This document shows positions 7,344 to 17,172 of a stretch of DNA of 64,000 nucleotides, piece after piece. The DNA comes from Nonomuraea typhae. Lineage in GTDB: Bacteria > Actinomycetota > Actinomycetes > Streptosporangiales > Streptosporangiaceae. Numbering within the stretch: position 1 is the first letter of the stretch; each line of letters begins with the position of its first letter. The notes below the pieces were generated by a model. It ran no database searches. It was not told where the DNA came from and was given only the letters and a program-made list of their open reading frames with translations. The translations under genes and the position numbers were made by a program. The stretch is taken from NCBI RefSeq assembly GCF_009760925.1, contig NZ_VRLV01000001.1:124001-188000 (forward strand), in the 5' to 3' direction.

Positions 7344-10300
7344 TTAGGAGCATCCGCGCAGGTACGGCAGGCCCGGGTTGACGTGCGCCCGCCACTCCGC
7401 CTCGGTCAGCGACCGGCCGGCCCGGGCGCAGACGGCGGCGGCCACGCGCTCGGCGCCGACCGGATGCTCGTGCACGCTGCCGTCGCGATCCAGCGCCAGC
7501 AGGGTGCCGCCGTCGGCGCTGAAGGCCAGGGAGATCGTCTCCCGCTTCTCCGGGTCCAGGCCACCCCCGATGTCGCGCAGCATCCCCAGAGTCGTGCCGC
7601 TGACCGGGTCGAACAGCCGGATCCTGCCGTCGTGGCCGCCCCAGGTCGCGATCAGGTCCTCGCGCGGCGACCGGGCGCTGATCTCGCCGGCGCCGTTGGC
7701 GATCGCACCCGTGCGCCGGTAGGTGGCCAGATCCCACACGGTCAACCGGCGCCGCGAGTCGATCACGTACAGCGACGTCCCGGCCCGATCGAAGTGCAGG
7801 CCCACGACCAGGCTCTCCCTGCCCGTGCCGCCGAACGCCGCGCCCGCCGGATTGCCGGTCGCCACGCTCAGCACCCGCACCTCCCGCCCGCCGACCGCCA
7901 GGAACGCGCCGTCGAAGGAGAACCGGGTGAGCGCCACGTCGGCCTGCGCCGTCTGCCAGAGCATCCGGCGCGCCCGCCAGTCCCACATCTGCACCACGTA
8001 CGTGTCGTCCGCCGCGACCAGCGACAACGCCAGGAGGGAGCCGTCCGGGCTGAAGGAGTACAGGTCGGGCTGCAGCTTCCTGCCGAGGCCGAGGGTGTGC
8101 GGGCGGCCGTTCTCCAGCACCGTCACCCGGCGCGCCCCCGCCCGGGCGCCCACCAGGAGCCGGCCGTCCGGGCTGAAGGCCGCCTGTTCCGCGCGCATCT
8201 TGCCCTCCACCCGTCCGTCACGCACCCGCCGCACCAGCATGTCGCCGTCGCCCGTGGTGAACGCCAGGCGCGTGCCGTCCGGGGCGAGCTGCCCGTTCAT
8301 CACCGCCTCGCCCGGCCCGCCGTACAGGTCGGCGACGTCGATCGAGAACACCTGGTCGGCCTGCAGGTAGCGGAACGTGCTGCCGTCGAAGGCGCCGTAC
8401 GGCCGCGCCGCGTCCTCCGCCTCGCCCCTGACCGGCACCGAGGTGAGCAGCTGGGTGTCGGACATCCGCCAGAACTGGATGGTCTCCGGCGCCACGGTGG
8501 CCACCAGGCGCGAGTCCCCGCTGAAGACCGGCGCGCCCTTGTTCCAGACGCCCTGGGTGCCGGCGCCGTCGAGATCGCCCAGCTCCTCGGCCCGCCCGGC
8601 GGCCGGCCCGGTCAGCCGTACCCGGTTCGGGTCGGGGACGCCCACCTCCTGGGCCCGCCAGCGCCCGTCCCGGCTGTAGACGGTGCCGGACGTCATGCGG
8701 GCCCGCCCGGTCGCGCCCGTGCGCAGGTCCCACAGCGTGCCGGCGTCCGCGGTGAGCAGGACCGGCCGCTCCTCGTCCCGGAAACGCACGTCCACCCACT
8801 GCCGGACCACCTCGATCGGCTTGGGGAACCGCCAGTTCCGCAGCGACCTTCCGGAGCGCGCGTCCCACGCCGTCGCCCGCTCGCCCGTGGCGACCACGAG
8901 CGTCCTGCCCGACGGCGACAGCGCGACCGCCCCCACCGGGTCCTTCTGCAGTCCCAGGGCCTTCACGCCCCCGGCCCGCCGCCCGGTCCGCAGATCCCAC
9001 AGCCGGGCCTCGTCCCCGCTGACGCTGACGAACCAGCGCCCGTCCCCGCTGATCGCCCGCATGGTGTCCGGGGCGTTCGCCGGATCCCGGAACATGCCCG
9101 TGTCCCGCTGGTTCGCCGAGGTCGTCAGCTCCGCCCGCGTGTGCGGGGTCCGGTCCAGCCGCCAGGCCGTCACGCTGAACAGCGCCGCCAGCATCGGATC
9201 CGTCCGCCGCGTCGCCGCCGCCAGCGTCGCCAGCCGATCGGCCTCCGCCCGGCGCAACTGGCCCGCGATCTGCTCGGCCCGCGCATCCGCCAGCCGCCCC
9301 TGGTACACCGCCAGCCCACCGGCGACCAGCGCGATCACCAGCAGCCCCGCCAGGCTCAGCGAGATCAGCCTGCCGCGCCGCGCCCGCTGCCGCGACAGCC
9401 GCGCCCCCGCCTCCAGGAAAGCCTGCTCGGCCAGGGACAGCGTGATGTTCTTGCGCGCCGTCGCGGCCCACTGCAGGGCGCTCTCCAGGCTGCTGCCCTG
9501 AAACAGATCGCCGTCCCGCCGCCCCGCCGCATCCCACCTGGCCGCCGCCGCGAGAATCTCCCGGTGTACGGCGAGGCCGTCGCGATTGGCCTCGATCCAG
9601 CGGCGAAACCTCGGCCAGGCGTGCGGCAGCGCCGGGCGGGACAGCCGTACCTCCTCCGCCGACCTGGTCAGCATGTAGCCGAAGACCTCCAGCAGCCGCT
9701 TGGCCGCGGCCACCTCGGGCAGGGGGCGGCCCTCCAGGATCTCGGCCAGCGCGGCCGGCCGTACCGACAGCTCGCCGCTCGCCTGCACCGTGACCAGCCG
9801 CAGGAACACCTCGGGGGCCAGCTCGCGTTCGGCCGGCTCCAGCAGGTGGTAGGTCTCCTCGGCCAGCGTGCCCAGGGCCGGGTCGTCGGCCCGGCTCTCC
9901 ATCCGCGCCGCCTCGCTGCCGCCGGCCGCCAGCAGATGCGCGGTGTCCAGCCGCGCGTCGCCGCTGACCAGCGCCAGGAGCAGGTCCTTCGCATGAGGAC
10001 GGCCGGCCGGGTCCTTGCTGAACGCCGCCGCCACCAGGGGCCGCAGCGTCTCCGGCAGCGTGTTCAGGTCGGGCGTCGTGGACAGCACGCGGTGCATGAC
10101 GCCGCCCAGGCTGTCGGCCGCGTACGGGTCCGCGCCGGTGGCGGCGAAGACCAGGATGCCGGCCCAGGCGTAGACGTCCGCCTTCGGTCCGGCCCGGTGC
10201 CCGGTGAACACCTCCGGGGCCATGTACGTGGGCGTCCCCGTGACCATGCCCGTGATGGTGAGCGACATCTCGGCGGTCCTGGCCACGCCGAAGTCGATCA

Positions 10301-10736
10301 CCCGCGGCCCGTCCGGGCCCAGCAGGACGTTGTCCGGCTTGAGGTCGCGATGCACCACCCCGGCCTCGTGGATCGCCGTCAGCGCCGTGGCCACCGCCGT
10401 GGCCAGCCGGTGCAGTTCCCCGCCCGCGAACCGCCTGCCCCCGGCGACCGCGGCCCGCAGGCTCAGGCCCTCGACGTACTCGCTGACGATGTAGGGCCGC
10501 GGCCCGTCCAGGACGGCCTCCAGCACTTCGGCGATGCAGAAGGACGCCACCCGCTGGGCCGCCTCGGCCTCCCTGACCAGCTGGGCAGGCTGGTCCCCGT
10601 GTAACACCTTGATCGCCACCCGGCGGCCGTCCTCGCCGTAGCCCTCGTAGACGATCCCCTGCCCGCCCGTCCCGATCCGGCCCGCGAGCCAGTACGAGCC
10701 GAGCCGCTGCGGGTCCCCGTCGATCAGCTTCCCCAT
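7344..10736 (-). CDS. Membrane-bound Ser/Thr protein kinase with C-terminal WD40 repeats
   Basis: About 1130 residues. The N-terminal Hanks-type kinase domain (about 13-265) has the P-loop GTGGQG, K43 in VAIKVL, catalytic D131 in HRDLKPDN and DFG at 148-150, so it should be active. A helical region follows, then one transmembrane segment at about 455-475. The remaining 600 or so residues contain WD40-like blades (repeated SPDG and SADG turns with WD), predicted to fold as propellers outside the membrane and act as a sensor or binding surface. Start: the open frame continues 35 codons upstream, but the ATG at 10736 begins just before the kinase fold, and the longer version would run into the divergent amidotransferase start. 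No strong ribosome binding site is seen. The target is unknown. Confidence 0.85.
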   Translation of the reverse strand: MGKLIDGDPQRLGSYWLAGRIGTGGQGIVYEGYGEDGRRVAIKVLHGDQPAQLVREAEAAQRVASFCIAEVLEAVLDGPRPYIVSEYVEGLSLRAAVAGGRRFAGGELHRLATAVATALTAIHEAGVVHRDLKPDNVLLGPDGPRVIDFGVARTAEMSLTITGMVTGTPTYMAPEVFTGHRAGPKADVYAWAGILVFAATGADPYAADSLGGVMHRVLSTTPDLNTLPETLRPLVAAAFSKDPAGRPHAKDLLLALVSGDARLDTAHLLAAGGSEAARMESRADDPALGTLAEETYHLLEPAERELAPEVFLRLVTVQASGELSVRPAALAEILEGRPLPEVAAAKRLLEVFGYMLTRSAEEVRLSRPALPHAWPRFRRWIEANRDGLAVHREILAAAARWDAAGRRDGDLFQGSSLESALQWAATARKNITLSLAEQAFLEAGARLSRQRARRGRLISLSLAGLLVIALVAGGLAVYQGRLADARAEQIAGQLRRAEADRLATLAAATRRTDPMLAALFSVTAWRLDRTPHTRAELTTSANQRDTGMFRDPANAPDTMRAISGDGRWFVSVSGDEARLWDLRTGRRAGGVKALGLQKDPVGAVALSPSGRTLVVATGERATAWDARSGRSLRNWRFPKPIEVVRQWVDVRFRDEERPVLLTADAGTLWDLRTGATGRARMTSGTVYSRDGRWRAQEVGVPDPNRVRLTGPAAGRAEELGDLDGAGTQGVWNKGAPVFSGDSRLVATVAPETIQFWRMSDTQLLTSVPVRGEAEDAARPYGAFDGSTFRYLQADQVFSIDVADLYGGPGEAVMNGQLAPDGTRLAFTTGDGDMLVRRVRDGRVEGKMRAEQAAFSPDGRLLVGARAGARRVTVLENGRPHTLGLGRKLQPDLYSFSPDGSLLALSLVAADDTYVVQMWDWRARRMLWQTAQADVALTRFSFDGAFLAVGGREVRVLSVATGNPAGAAFGGTGRESLVVGLHFDRAGTSLYVIDSRRRLTVWDLATYRRTGAIANGAGEISARSPREDLIATWGGHDGRIRLFDPVSGTTLGMLRDIGGGLDPEKRETISLAFSADGGTLLALDRDGSVHEHPVGAERVAAAVCARAGRSLTEAEWRAHVNPGLPYLRGCS

Positions 10737-10824
10737 GGGCAGTTGGATGCCGGGAATCGGGAGAAAGTTCCGCCCTGATGATCGAGGGCAAAGCTGGGAT
10801 GATTGTCCAGGTAAATTACGCCAT

Positions 10825-11505
10825 ATGCGGATTACCGTCATCGAACATGAGGCCGACGCGCCCCTCGGCTACTTCGCCGCCTGGCTCGGCCTTCCCTGCG
10901 ACGTCATCCGCCCCTACCTCGGCGAGCCCGTGCCCGAACACGCCGCCGACGGCCTCATCGTCCTCGGCGGGGAGATGGCCGCCTGGGAGGACGAGCGCTG
11001 CCCCTGGCTCCCCGCCACCCGCGCCCTCATCCGCCGGTCCGTCGCCGGCGGCCTCCCGGTGCTCGGCATCTGCCTCGGCGCCCAGCTCATGGCCCTGGCC
11101 TGCGGCGGCACCGTCGAACGCGGCGCCGCGGGCGTCGAGGTCGGCACCTGCGCCCTCACCTTCCTCCCCGCCGCGCAGGACGACCCGCTCCTGTCGCCGG
11201 TCGTCCGGGCGGAAGCCGTGGCCGCCCAGTTCCACGGCGACGCGATGACCTCCCTGCCCGAGGGGGCGACCCTCCTCATGACCGGCGAGCGCTACCCCCA
11301 CCAGGCGTTCCGGCTGGGGGAGCGTGCCTGGGGGGTGCAGTTCCACCCGGAGGTCACGCCGGAGATCTTCGCCGGCTGGATCGCCGCCACCGGCCGGGAC
11401 CCGGCCCTGGCCGCCGAGGTGAAGGCCGCCGACGCCGACCTCGTGGCGACCTGGCGCCCGGTCGCGGAGGCGTTCGCCGGGATCGTCAGAACCACCGGCC
11501 GCTGA
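10825..11505 (+). CDS. Class I glutamine amidotransferase-like protein
   Basis: A 226-residue protein with the triad glutaminase fold: nucleophile C83 in LGICLGAQL, and H174 and E176 in VQFHPEVTPE. It is a stand-alone domain of the type often annotated as GMP synthase-like. Such proteins may hydrolyse glutamine or gamma-glutamyl compounds, or feed ammonia to an unknown partner. The ATG at 10825 matches the start of the fold; no ribosome binding site precedes it, so a leaderless message is likely. It is divergent from the kinase gene (88-base gap) and overlaps the convergent HXXEE gene by 20 bases. Confidence 0.83.
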   Translation: MRITVIEHEADAPLGYFAAWLGLPCDVIRPYLGEPVPEHAADGLIVLGGEMAAWEDERCPWLPATRALIRRSVAGGLPVLGICLGAQLMALACGGTVERGAAGVEVGTCALTFLPAAQDDPLLSPVVRAEAVAAQFHGDAMTSLPEGATLLMTGERYPHQAFRLGERAWGVQFHPEVTPEIFAGWIAATGRDPALAAEVKAADADLVATWRPVAEAFAGIVRTTGR

Positions 11506-12013
11506 CCCGCGCCTTCCGCGGCCGGGTGGCCAGACGGGCCAGCGCGTGCACCCCGCCCACCACCGCGGGGAATGCCATCAGCCCGGCCGCGCTCCCGCGC
11601 ACCGGCACCCCCGCGGCCTTCAACCGCCGCCACGCCCAGACGGAGAACGGCAGCACCATCAGCGGCGAGGTCACCACCCCCGGCGTGTAACCGCGCACGA
11701 TCGCGGCCTGCGCCAGGTGCACCAGCCCGTGCAGCCCGAACCCGGCGAGCACCGACTGGAACACCGGGCTCCGCCCGCCCGTCCGCGCCCCGTCCGCCGC
11801 CGCCCCCGCGATCACCCCCGCCATCAGCCCGATCGCCACGTTGACCTGCTTCTGCGACAGCTCGAAGCGCCCCCACGGAACCCGGGGAAACCGCTCCTCC
11901 AACTGCGCCCGGTTCTCCCGCATCCAGGCGGCCATCGTGGCCAGCTCCTCCGCGTCGTGCACCGCCCACGCGGCCAGCAGCCCCCACGTCACCGTCGCCG
12001 GAACCTCGCCCAT
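11486..12013 (-). CDS. HXXEE domain integral membrane protein
   Basis: A 175-residue membrane protein with about five hydrophobic segments. It carries the signature His-x-x-Glu-Glu (H19, E22, E23 in HDAEEL) in the first helix. The family function is unknown; the buried charged residues suggest metal or proton handling, which is inference. The ATG at 12013 is preceded by GGAGGAG with good spacing, so it is preferred over an upstream ATG at 12043. A strong promoter and a palindromic operator lie just upstream. The 3' end overlaps the amidotransferase gene by 20 bases. Confidence 0.8.
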   Translation of the reverse strand: MGEVPATVTWGLLAAWAVHDAEELATMAAWMRENRAQLEERFPRVPWGRFELSQKQVNVAIGLMAGVIAGAAADGARTGGRSPVFQSVLAGFGLHGLVHLAQAAIVRGYTPGVVTSPLMVLPFSVWAWRRLKAAGVPVRGSAAGLMAFPAVVGGVHALARLATRPRKARVSGRWF

Positions 12014-12037
12014 GACCGTCTCCTCCACAGAAATGCA

Positions 12038-12085
12038 ACGCAACGTTGCGTCCTACTTTAGGTCGCGCCAAAGGCCGCCTGTCAA
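12038..12085 (-). promoter_or_regulatory. Promoter and palindromic operator of the HXXEE gene
   Basis: Read leftwards there is a perfect -35 TTGACA (12085-12080), a 19-base spacer and a -10 TAAAGT (12060-12055). The perfect 14-bp palindrome ACGCAACGTTGCGT (12038-12051) covers the expected transcription start, a classic repressor position. The symmetry suits a TetR-type dimer. No regulator gene is adjacent. The -35 box lies just before the glnE start codon on the other strand. Confidence 0.6.
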
Positions 12086-12094
12086 GATGGGACC

Positions 12095-15040
12095 GTGCCG
12101 AGGATCGAGTCCACCGCAGCCCGCCTGGCCAAGCTCGGCTTCGCCGACGGCGCCCGGGCCGCCCGCCTGGCCGCCACCCTCGACACCCCCGAGGCCGAGG
12201 AACTCCTGCAGGACCTGGTCCGGGTGGCCGACCCGGACCTCGCGCTGACCTCGCTCACCCGGCTGGCCGAGCGCGACCCCGGCGTTCTGCGCACCCTGTC
12301 CGGCGACCGGCCGCTGCGGGAGCGACTGTTCGCCGTGCTGGGAGTGAGCGCCGCGCTCGGGGAACACCTGGTCCGGCATCCCGGTCAGACGGCGCTGCTG
12401 GCCGTACCCGAACTGGGGGATCCGCGCGAGGAGCTGCTGCGCGCGGTCGGCGCCGATCCCGCCGCGCCCGAGTCCCGCGCCGGCGCGGACGACGCGCTCG
12501 TGGCGCTCCGCGTCGCCTACCGGGGACGGCTCCTGCACCTGGCCGCCCGCGACCTCACCGGCGCGGCCGCCCACGCCGAGGTGACCGCCGAGCTGTCCGA
12601 CCTCGCGGGCGCGGCGCTGGAGGCGGCGCTCGCCATCGCGCGGGCCGAGGCCGGCGACGGCGCGGAGCCGGTCCGGCTGGCCGTCATCGGCATGGGCAAA
12701 TGCGGCGCCCGCGAGCTCAACTACATCAGCGACGTCGACGTCGTGTTCGTCGCCGAACCGCACGAGGGCGCCGACGAGACCAAGGCGCTGCGTACCGCCA
12801 CCCGGCTGGCCCAGGCGATGATGCGGGCCTGCTCGGCGGCCACCTCCGAGGGCGCGCTGTGGGAGGTGGACGCGGGGCTGCGGCCGGAGGGCCGCTCGGG
12901 GCCGCTGGTCCGGACCCTGGCCAGCCACCTGGCGTACTACCGCCGCTGGGCCAAGACGTGGGAGTTCCAGGCGTTGCTCAAGGCCCGGCCGGTCGCGGGG
13001 GACGCCGAGCTGGGCGCCGCCTACGTCTCGGCCGTGAACGACCTGGTCTGGTCGGCCGCCACCCGGGAGAACTTCGTCGAGGACGTCCAGGCGATGCGCC
13101 GCCGGGTGGAGGAGCACGTCCGGGCGGAGGGGGAGCGGCAGATCAAGCTCGGCCCCGGCGGGCTGCGCGACATCGAGTTCGCCGTGCAACTGCTGCAGCT
13201 CGTGCACGGCCGCCTCGACCCGCTGCTGCGCCGCAAGGCGACGCTCCCGGCGCTGGCCGCGCTGTCCAGGGGCGGATACGTGGGCAGGGAGGACGCGCGC
13301 GGCCTCGCCGAGGCGTACACGTTCCTGCGCCGGGTCGAGCACCTGCTCCAGCTGCACCGGTTGCGCCGCACCCACGTGCTGCCCGCCGCCGAGGAGGACC
13401 TGCGCCGCCTCGGCCGCGCGCTGGGCACGCAGGTCGACCCGGTGGGCGAGTTCACCGGCCGCTGGCGCCGGCACGCGATGGAGGCCCGGCGCCTGCACGA
13501 GAAACTGTTCTACCGTCCGCTGCTCCAGGCGGTCGCGAGACTGCCGGAGTCGGAGGCCCGCCTGTCCACGTCCGCCGCGATGGCCCGCCTGGAGGCGCTC
13601 GGCTACGTGGACCCGGCGGGCGCGCTGCGCCACATCGCCGCCCTCACCAGCGGCGTCTCGCGGCGCGCGGCCATCCAGCGCACGCTGCTGCCGGTCATGC
13701 TCGGCTGGTTCGCCGGCACCCCGGACCCGGACGCCGGCCTGCTCGGCTTCCGCCAGGTCAGCGACAAGCTCGGCTCCACGCCGTGGTACCTGCGCCTGCT
13801 GCGCGACGAGACCGCCGTGGCCAGCCGGATGGCCCGCGTCCTGGGCACCAGCCGGTATGCGACCGGCCTGCTCACGCACGCCCCCGAGGCGGTCCCGCTG
13901 CTGGGCTCCGACGCCGAGCTCGCCGCCCGCCCCGCCGCCGCGCTGCTGGCCGAGGCCGGCGCCGCCGTCTCACGGCACGACGACGCCGAATCGGCCGTGG
14001 GCGCCGTGCGGGCGCTGCGCCGCAAGGAGCTCTTCCGTACGGCTGTCGCCGACATCTCCGGCCTCCTCGACATCGAGCAGGTGGGCGTCGCCCTGTCGGA
14101 GCTCAACGACGTCACCATCCGGGCGGCGCTGGACGCGGCCGTGGCCAAGGTCACCCTGGAACGCCGCGCACCCCTCCCGACCCGCGTCGCGGTGATCGCC
14201 ATGGGACGGCTGGGCGGCATGGAGTGCTCGTACGCCAGCGACGCCGACGTGATGTTCGTCCACGCGCCACTGCCCGCTGAAGCGGAGCGGGACGCCACGG
14301 ACGCGGCCTTCGCGGTGGCCAACGAGGTGCGCCGCCTCCTCGCCCTCCCGGCCCCCGACCCGCCCCTGCTCATCGACCCCGACCTGCGCCCAGAGGGCCG
14401 CCAGGGCCCGCTGGTGCGCACCCTGGCCTCCTACGCGGCCTACTACGCGAGGTGGTCGTCCCCCTGGGAGTCGCAGGCCCTGCTGCGCGCCCGGTTCTCG
14501 GCCGGGGACGCCGGCCTGGGGGCGGAGTTCACGGAGATGATCGACCGGATCCGCTACCCGGCGGGCGGGATCGGGGACGACGCCGTCCGGGAGATCCGGC
14601 GGCTGAAGGCCAGAATGGAGGCCGAGCGGCTGCCGCGCGGCGCCGATCCGGCCCTGCACACCAAGCTCGGCCCCGGCGGGCTGTCCGACGTCGAGTGGGT
14701 CGCCCAGCTCCTGCAGCTCCGGCACGCGCACGAGCATCCGTCCCTGCGCACGACCAGGACCCTGGAGACGCTGCGCGCGGCGGTGGCGGCGGAGCTGCTC
14801 GGCCCGGCCGACGCCGGGGAACTGACCGGGGCCTGGCGCTTCGCCTCCCGGATCAGGGACGCGATCATGCTGATCAAGGGCCGCCCGGGTGACAGCGTCC
14901 CCGTGGACGCCCGCGAGCGGCGCCTGGTCGCGCGCACGCTCGGCTACCCGCCCGACGGCTCGGAGGACTTCCTGAACGACTACCGCCGGGTCACCCGCCG
15001 CGCCCGCCAGGTGATGGAAGACGTCTTCTACGGCGGCTGA
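12095..15040 (+). CDS. glnE: Bifunctional glutamine synthetase adenylyltransferase/deadenylyltransferase GlnE
   Basis: A 981-residue cytosolic enzyme that adds AMP to and removes it from type I glutamine synthetase, tuning ammonia assimilation. Two nucleotidyltransferase halves are visible: GMGKCGARELNYISDVD near residue 200 and AMGRLGGMECSYASDAD near residue 705, both with the G-x-D-x-D metal site. Each is followed by an LGPGGLxDxE helix motif. Length and order match actinobacterial GlnE. The GTG at 12095 is the natural start; no strong ribosome binding site is seen. The target protein gene glnA lies 6 kb away. It is convergent with the NB-ARC/TPR gene with a 4-base gap. Confidence 0.96.
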   Translation: MPRIESTAARLAKLGFADGARAARLAATLDTPEAEELLQDLVRVADPDLALTSLTRLAERDPGVLRTLSGDRPLRERLFAVLGVSAALGEHLVRHPGQTALLAVPELGDPREELLRAVGADPAAPESRAGADDALVALRVAYRGRLLHLAARDLTGAAAHAEVTAELSDLAGAALEAALAIARAEAGDGAEPVRLAVIGMGKCGARELNYISDVDVVFVAEPHEGADETKALRTATRLAQAMMRACSAATSEGALWEVDAGLRPEGRSGPLVRTLASHLAYYRRWAKTWEFQALLKARPVAGDAELGAAYVSAVNDLVWSAATRENFVEDVQAMRRRVEEHVRAEGERQIKLGPGGLRDIEFAVQLLQLVHGRLDPLLRRKATLPALAALSRGGYVGREDARGLAEAYTFLRRVEHLLQLHRLRRTHVLPAAEEDLRRLGRALGTQVDPVGEFTGRWRRHAMEARRLHEKLFYRPLLQAVARLPESEARLSTSAAMARLEALGYVDPAGALRHIAALTSGVSRRAAIQRTLLPVMLGWFAGTPDPDAGLLGFRQVSDKLGSTPWYLRLLRDETAVASRMARVLGTSRYATGLLTHAPEAVPLLGSDAELAARPAAALLAEAGAAVSRHDDAESAVGAVRALRRKELFRTAVADISGLLDIEQVGVALSELNDVTIRAALDAAVAKVTLERRAPLPTRVAVIAMGRLGGMECSYASDADVMFVHAPLPAEAERDATDAAFAVANEVRRLLALPAPDPPLLIDPDLRPEGRQGPLVRTLASYAAYYARWSSPWESQALLRARFSAGDAGLGAEFTEMIDRIRYPAGGIGDDAVREIRRLKARMEAERLPRGADPALHTKLGPGGLSDVEWVAQLLQLRHAHEHPSLRTTRTLETLRAAVAAELLGPADAGELTGAWRFASRIRDAIMLIKGRPGDSVPVDARERRLVARTLGYPPDGSEDFLNDYRRVTRRARQVMEDVFYGG

Positions 15041-15044
15041 GCCC

Positions 15045-17072
15045 CTACCTGCCGGGCCCGGCGAGCCTGTCCAGCTGCTCGCGCGCCTGCTCGGTCACCC
15101 CGTGCCCGGCCCCGAGCACCCGCTCGGCGATCTCCATGATCTCCGCGTACAGCTCCCGCGCCGGCTCCGGCCGCCCGGTCAGCGCCAGGTACTCGGCGAA
15201 CACCGCCTTCGTCTGCAGGGTGAACATGTTGTCCGCCCCGAGCACCCGCTCGTACCCGGCCACGCACTCCCGGTACAGAAGAGTGGCCCGCTCGTCGTCC
15301 CCGGCGTTCCCCGCCACCATCGCCAGCCCCCGACCGGCCATCAGCGTGTCGGGATCGTCCACCCCCAGCTCCCGCTCGCAGTCGACGAGCGTGGCCTCCA
15401 TCAGCGTGATCGCCCGGGGATGGTCCCCGGTGTGGCTGACGGTCAGCGCCAGGAGGTTCCGCTGGCCCAGCGTCGTGCGATGCGCGGGCCCGAGGATCCG
15501 GGTGTGCTCGTTCACCGCCCGCTCGTACATGGGCATGGCCGACATCGGATCGTTGTTGAGGCTGTGCGCCCCGGCCAGTCCGGCATACGCCTTGAGCGTC
15601 CCGGGGTGGTCGCTGCCGAACACCCGGATGTGGTCGGCGATGGACTGCTGGTAGAGCTCGATGGCCCGCTCCGGCTGCCGCAGATGGCTGTAGGAGAAGG
15701 CGAGGTCGGAGCGCACGTTGAGGGTCGCCGCGTCATCCGGCCCGAGCACCCGCGTGAAGTCGGCCAGGCAGTCCTCGTAGATCCGCACGGCCTCCGCGTT
15801 GCTGGAGTGCCGGCCCTTGTACGCGATGGCCAGCTGCAGCAGGGAGATCAGATCGGGTACGGCCCGCCCGGCGGCGTGCCGGTAGACCGCCTCGGTCTGG
15901 GTGACGAACGACTCCCAGCGGTCCCGTTTCACCCACATGTCCGTGGGCCGGTAGGCGGTCAGCAGGACGGTCGCCCGATCGACGGCCCGCCGCGTCGCCC
16001 CGGGATCGCGTTCGCGCAGGACCCGCTGCGTCACCCGGTGGGCCACCACCGATAACCGATCCTGACTCCAGGACAGCAACGAGCGCCGGGCGAGCGCGGC
16101 GAGCAGATCCCGGACGTCGTCGTCCTCCGCCGGGCCCAGCAGGTACGTGGGCACCCCGTCGGGCGACAGCACGGAGATCGCGCTCAGCAGCTCGGCCGCG
16201 CCGGCCACCTCGGCCTCGGCCGCCTCGACGGCCAGGATCACCGCCTGAACCACGCTGTCGGGATAGGCGTCGCCCTCGATCCGCCGCAGGTTCCGGTCGA
16301 GCGGCACCCGCCGCAGCGAGGCGAGATAGCCGGCGTACGGCGTGCCGCGCTCCTCGATCAGCGCCGCGGCCTGCGCGAGGGCCAGCGCCAGGTGGCCGAG
16401 CTCCCGCGCGAGGGCGGCTGCCCCCGAGGGGTCGCCGAGCCCGGTCGCCCGCTCCAGGAAGGCGACCGACTCCCGCTCGGTGAACACCTCCACCGGCACC
16501 CGCGCGCCCAGCCGGTCGAAGGCACGGTCCCGGGTGGTGATGACGGTCTGGACGTTGCCGGTGGCCGGAACCCAGCGGCGCAGCTCGGCCACCCCGGCGG
16601 CGTTGTCGAAGACCAGCAGGCAGGGCCGCGTCTGGGCGGCCAGCCAGTCGTGCGCCTTCTCGGCCGCCTCCACCGTGGAGTCGCCGGACTCACGCAGCCC
16701 GGCCCGCCCGGCCAGCCGGCCCAGCCCGGTGACGATCTGGTCGTGGGTCTCGGCGTGAATCCAGGCCACGACGGCGAACCCAGCCGCCTGGCACTCGCGG
16801 GCGTACGCGGCGGCCATGGTGGTCTTGCCGACCCCCGGCGCCCCGGTGACCGAGCGGACCACGCTCACCCGGTCGTCGGCCCGCAGCCCGGACATGATGC
16901 CGGGCCGTTCCTGGAAGGCGGGCGGACGCTGCGGGATGTCGCCCACGACGAGCTGCCCGGCGGCCGCGGGCGTCCCGACATGGACGGTGTTGTGATCGCC
17001 TGGAATGACGATCGCGCGCTCGCCGATGCTCTCGGCCGCCACAGCCCGCTCGCCCGCCGCGTCCTGGGTCAT
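15045..17072 (-). CDS. NB-ARC NTPase with tetratricopeptide repeats (STAND-like)
   Basis: A 675-residue protein. After a short N-terminal segment (VIPGDHNTVHVG and GDIPQRPPAFQ, typical of actinobacterial STAND proteins) comes the ATPase: Walker A GAPGVGKTT at 77-85 and Walker B CLLVFDNA. From about residue 390 to the end there are repeated TPR units (alternating A..LN.R..LA.....Y and ARELY.....I patterns). STAND proteins are switch ATPases in signalling or immunity. No effector domain is fused here. The ATG at 17072 is preferred; 27 more codons are open upstream. It is divergent from a membrane-protein gene 100 bases away, a possible partner. Specific function unknown. Confidence 0.85.
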   Translation of the reverse strand: MTQDAAGERAVAAESIGERAIVIPGDHNTVHVGTPAAAGQLVVGDIPQRPPAFQERPGIMSGLRADDRVSVVRSVTGAPGVGKTTMAAAYARECQAAGFAVVAWIHAETHDQIVTGLGRLAGRAGLRESGDSTVEAAEKAHDWLAAQTRPCLLVFDNAAGVAELRRWVPATGNVQTVITTRDRAFDRLGARVPVEVFTERESVAFLERATGLGDPSGAAALARELGHLALALAQAAALIEERGTPYAGYLASLRRVPLDRNLRRIEGDAYPDSVVQAVILAVEAAEAEVAGAAELLSAISVLSPDGVPTYLLGPAEDDDVRDLLAALARRSLLSWSQDRLSVVAHRVTQRVLRERDPGATRRAVDRATVLLTAYRPTDMWVKRDRWESFVTQTEAVYRHAAGRAVPDLISLLQLAIAYKGRHSSNAEAVRIYEDCLADFTRVLGPDDAATLNVRSDLAFSYSHLRQPERAIELYQQSIADHIRVFGSDHPGTLKAYAGLAGAHSLNNDPMSAMPMYERAVNEHTRILGPAHRTTLGQRNLLALTVSHTGDHPRAITLMEATLVDCERELGVDDPDTLMAGRGLAMVAGNAGDDERATLLYRECVAGYERVLGADNMFTLQTKAVFAEYLALTGRPEPARELYAEIMEIAERVLGAGHGVTEQAREQLDRLAGPGR

Positions 17073-17172
17073 AGCCCAGTATGAGCACGCCGGCAGCAGA
17101 TGCGTTCCGATCCGTCGCATTGCGTTGCGGGCTTTCCGCGCCGGGTGTATCAAAGCGCGGGGGTGATCCTTT

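Noticed and set aside
6834..10604. 1256-codon rightward open frame antisense to the WD40 kinase
   Set aside because: A G/C-bias shadow; the leftward kinase has all catalytic motifs, and this frame has none and reads as low-complexity Arg/Pro/Gly.
10737..10841. 35-codon N-terminal extension of the WD40 kinase
   Set aside because: It overlaps the divergent amidotransferase start, and kinase homology begins just after the ATG at 10736.
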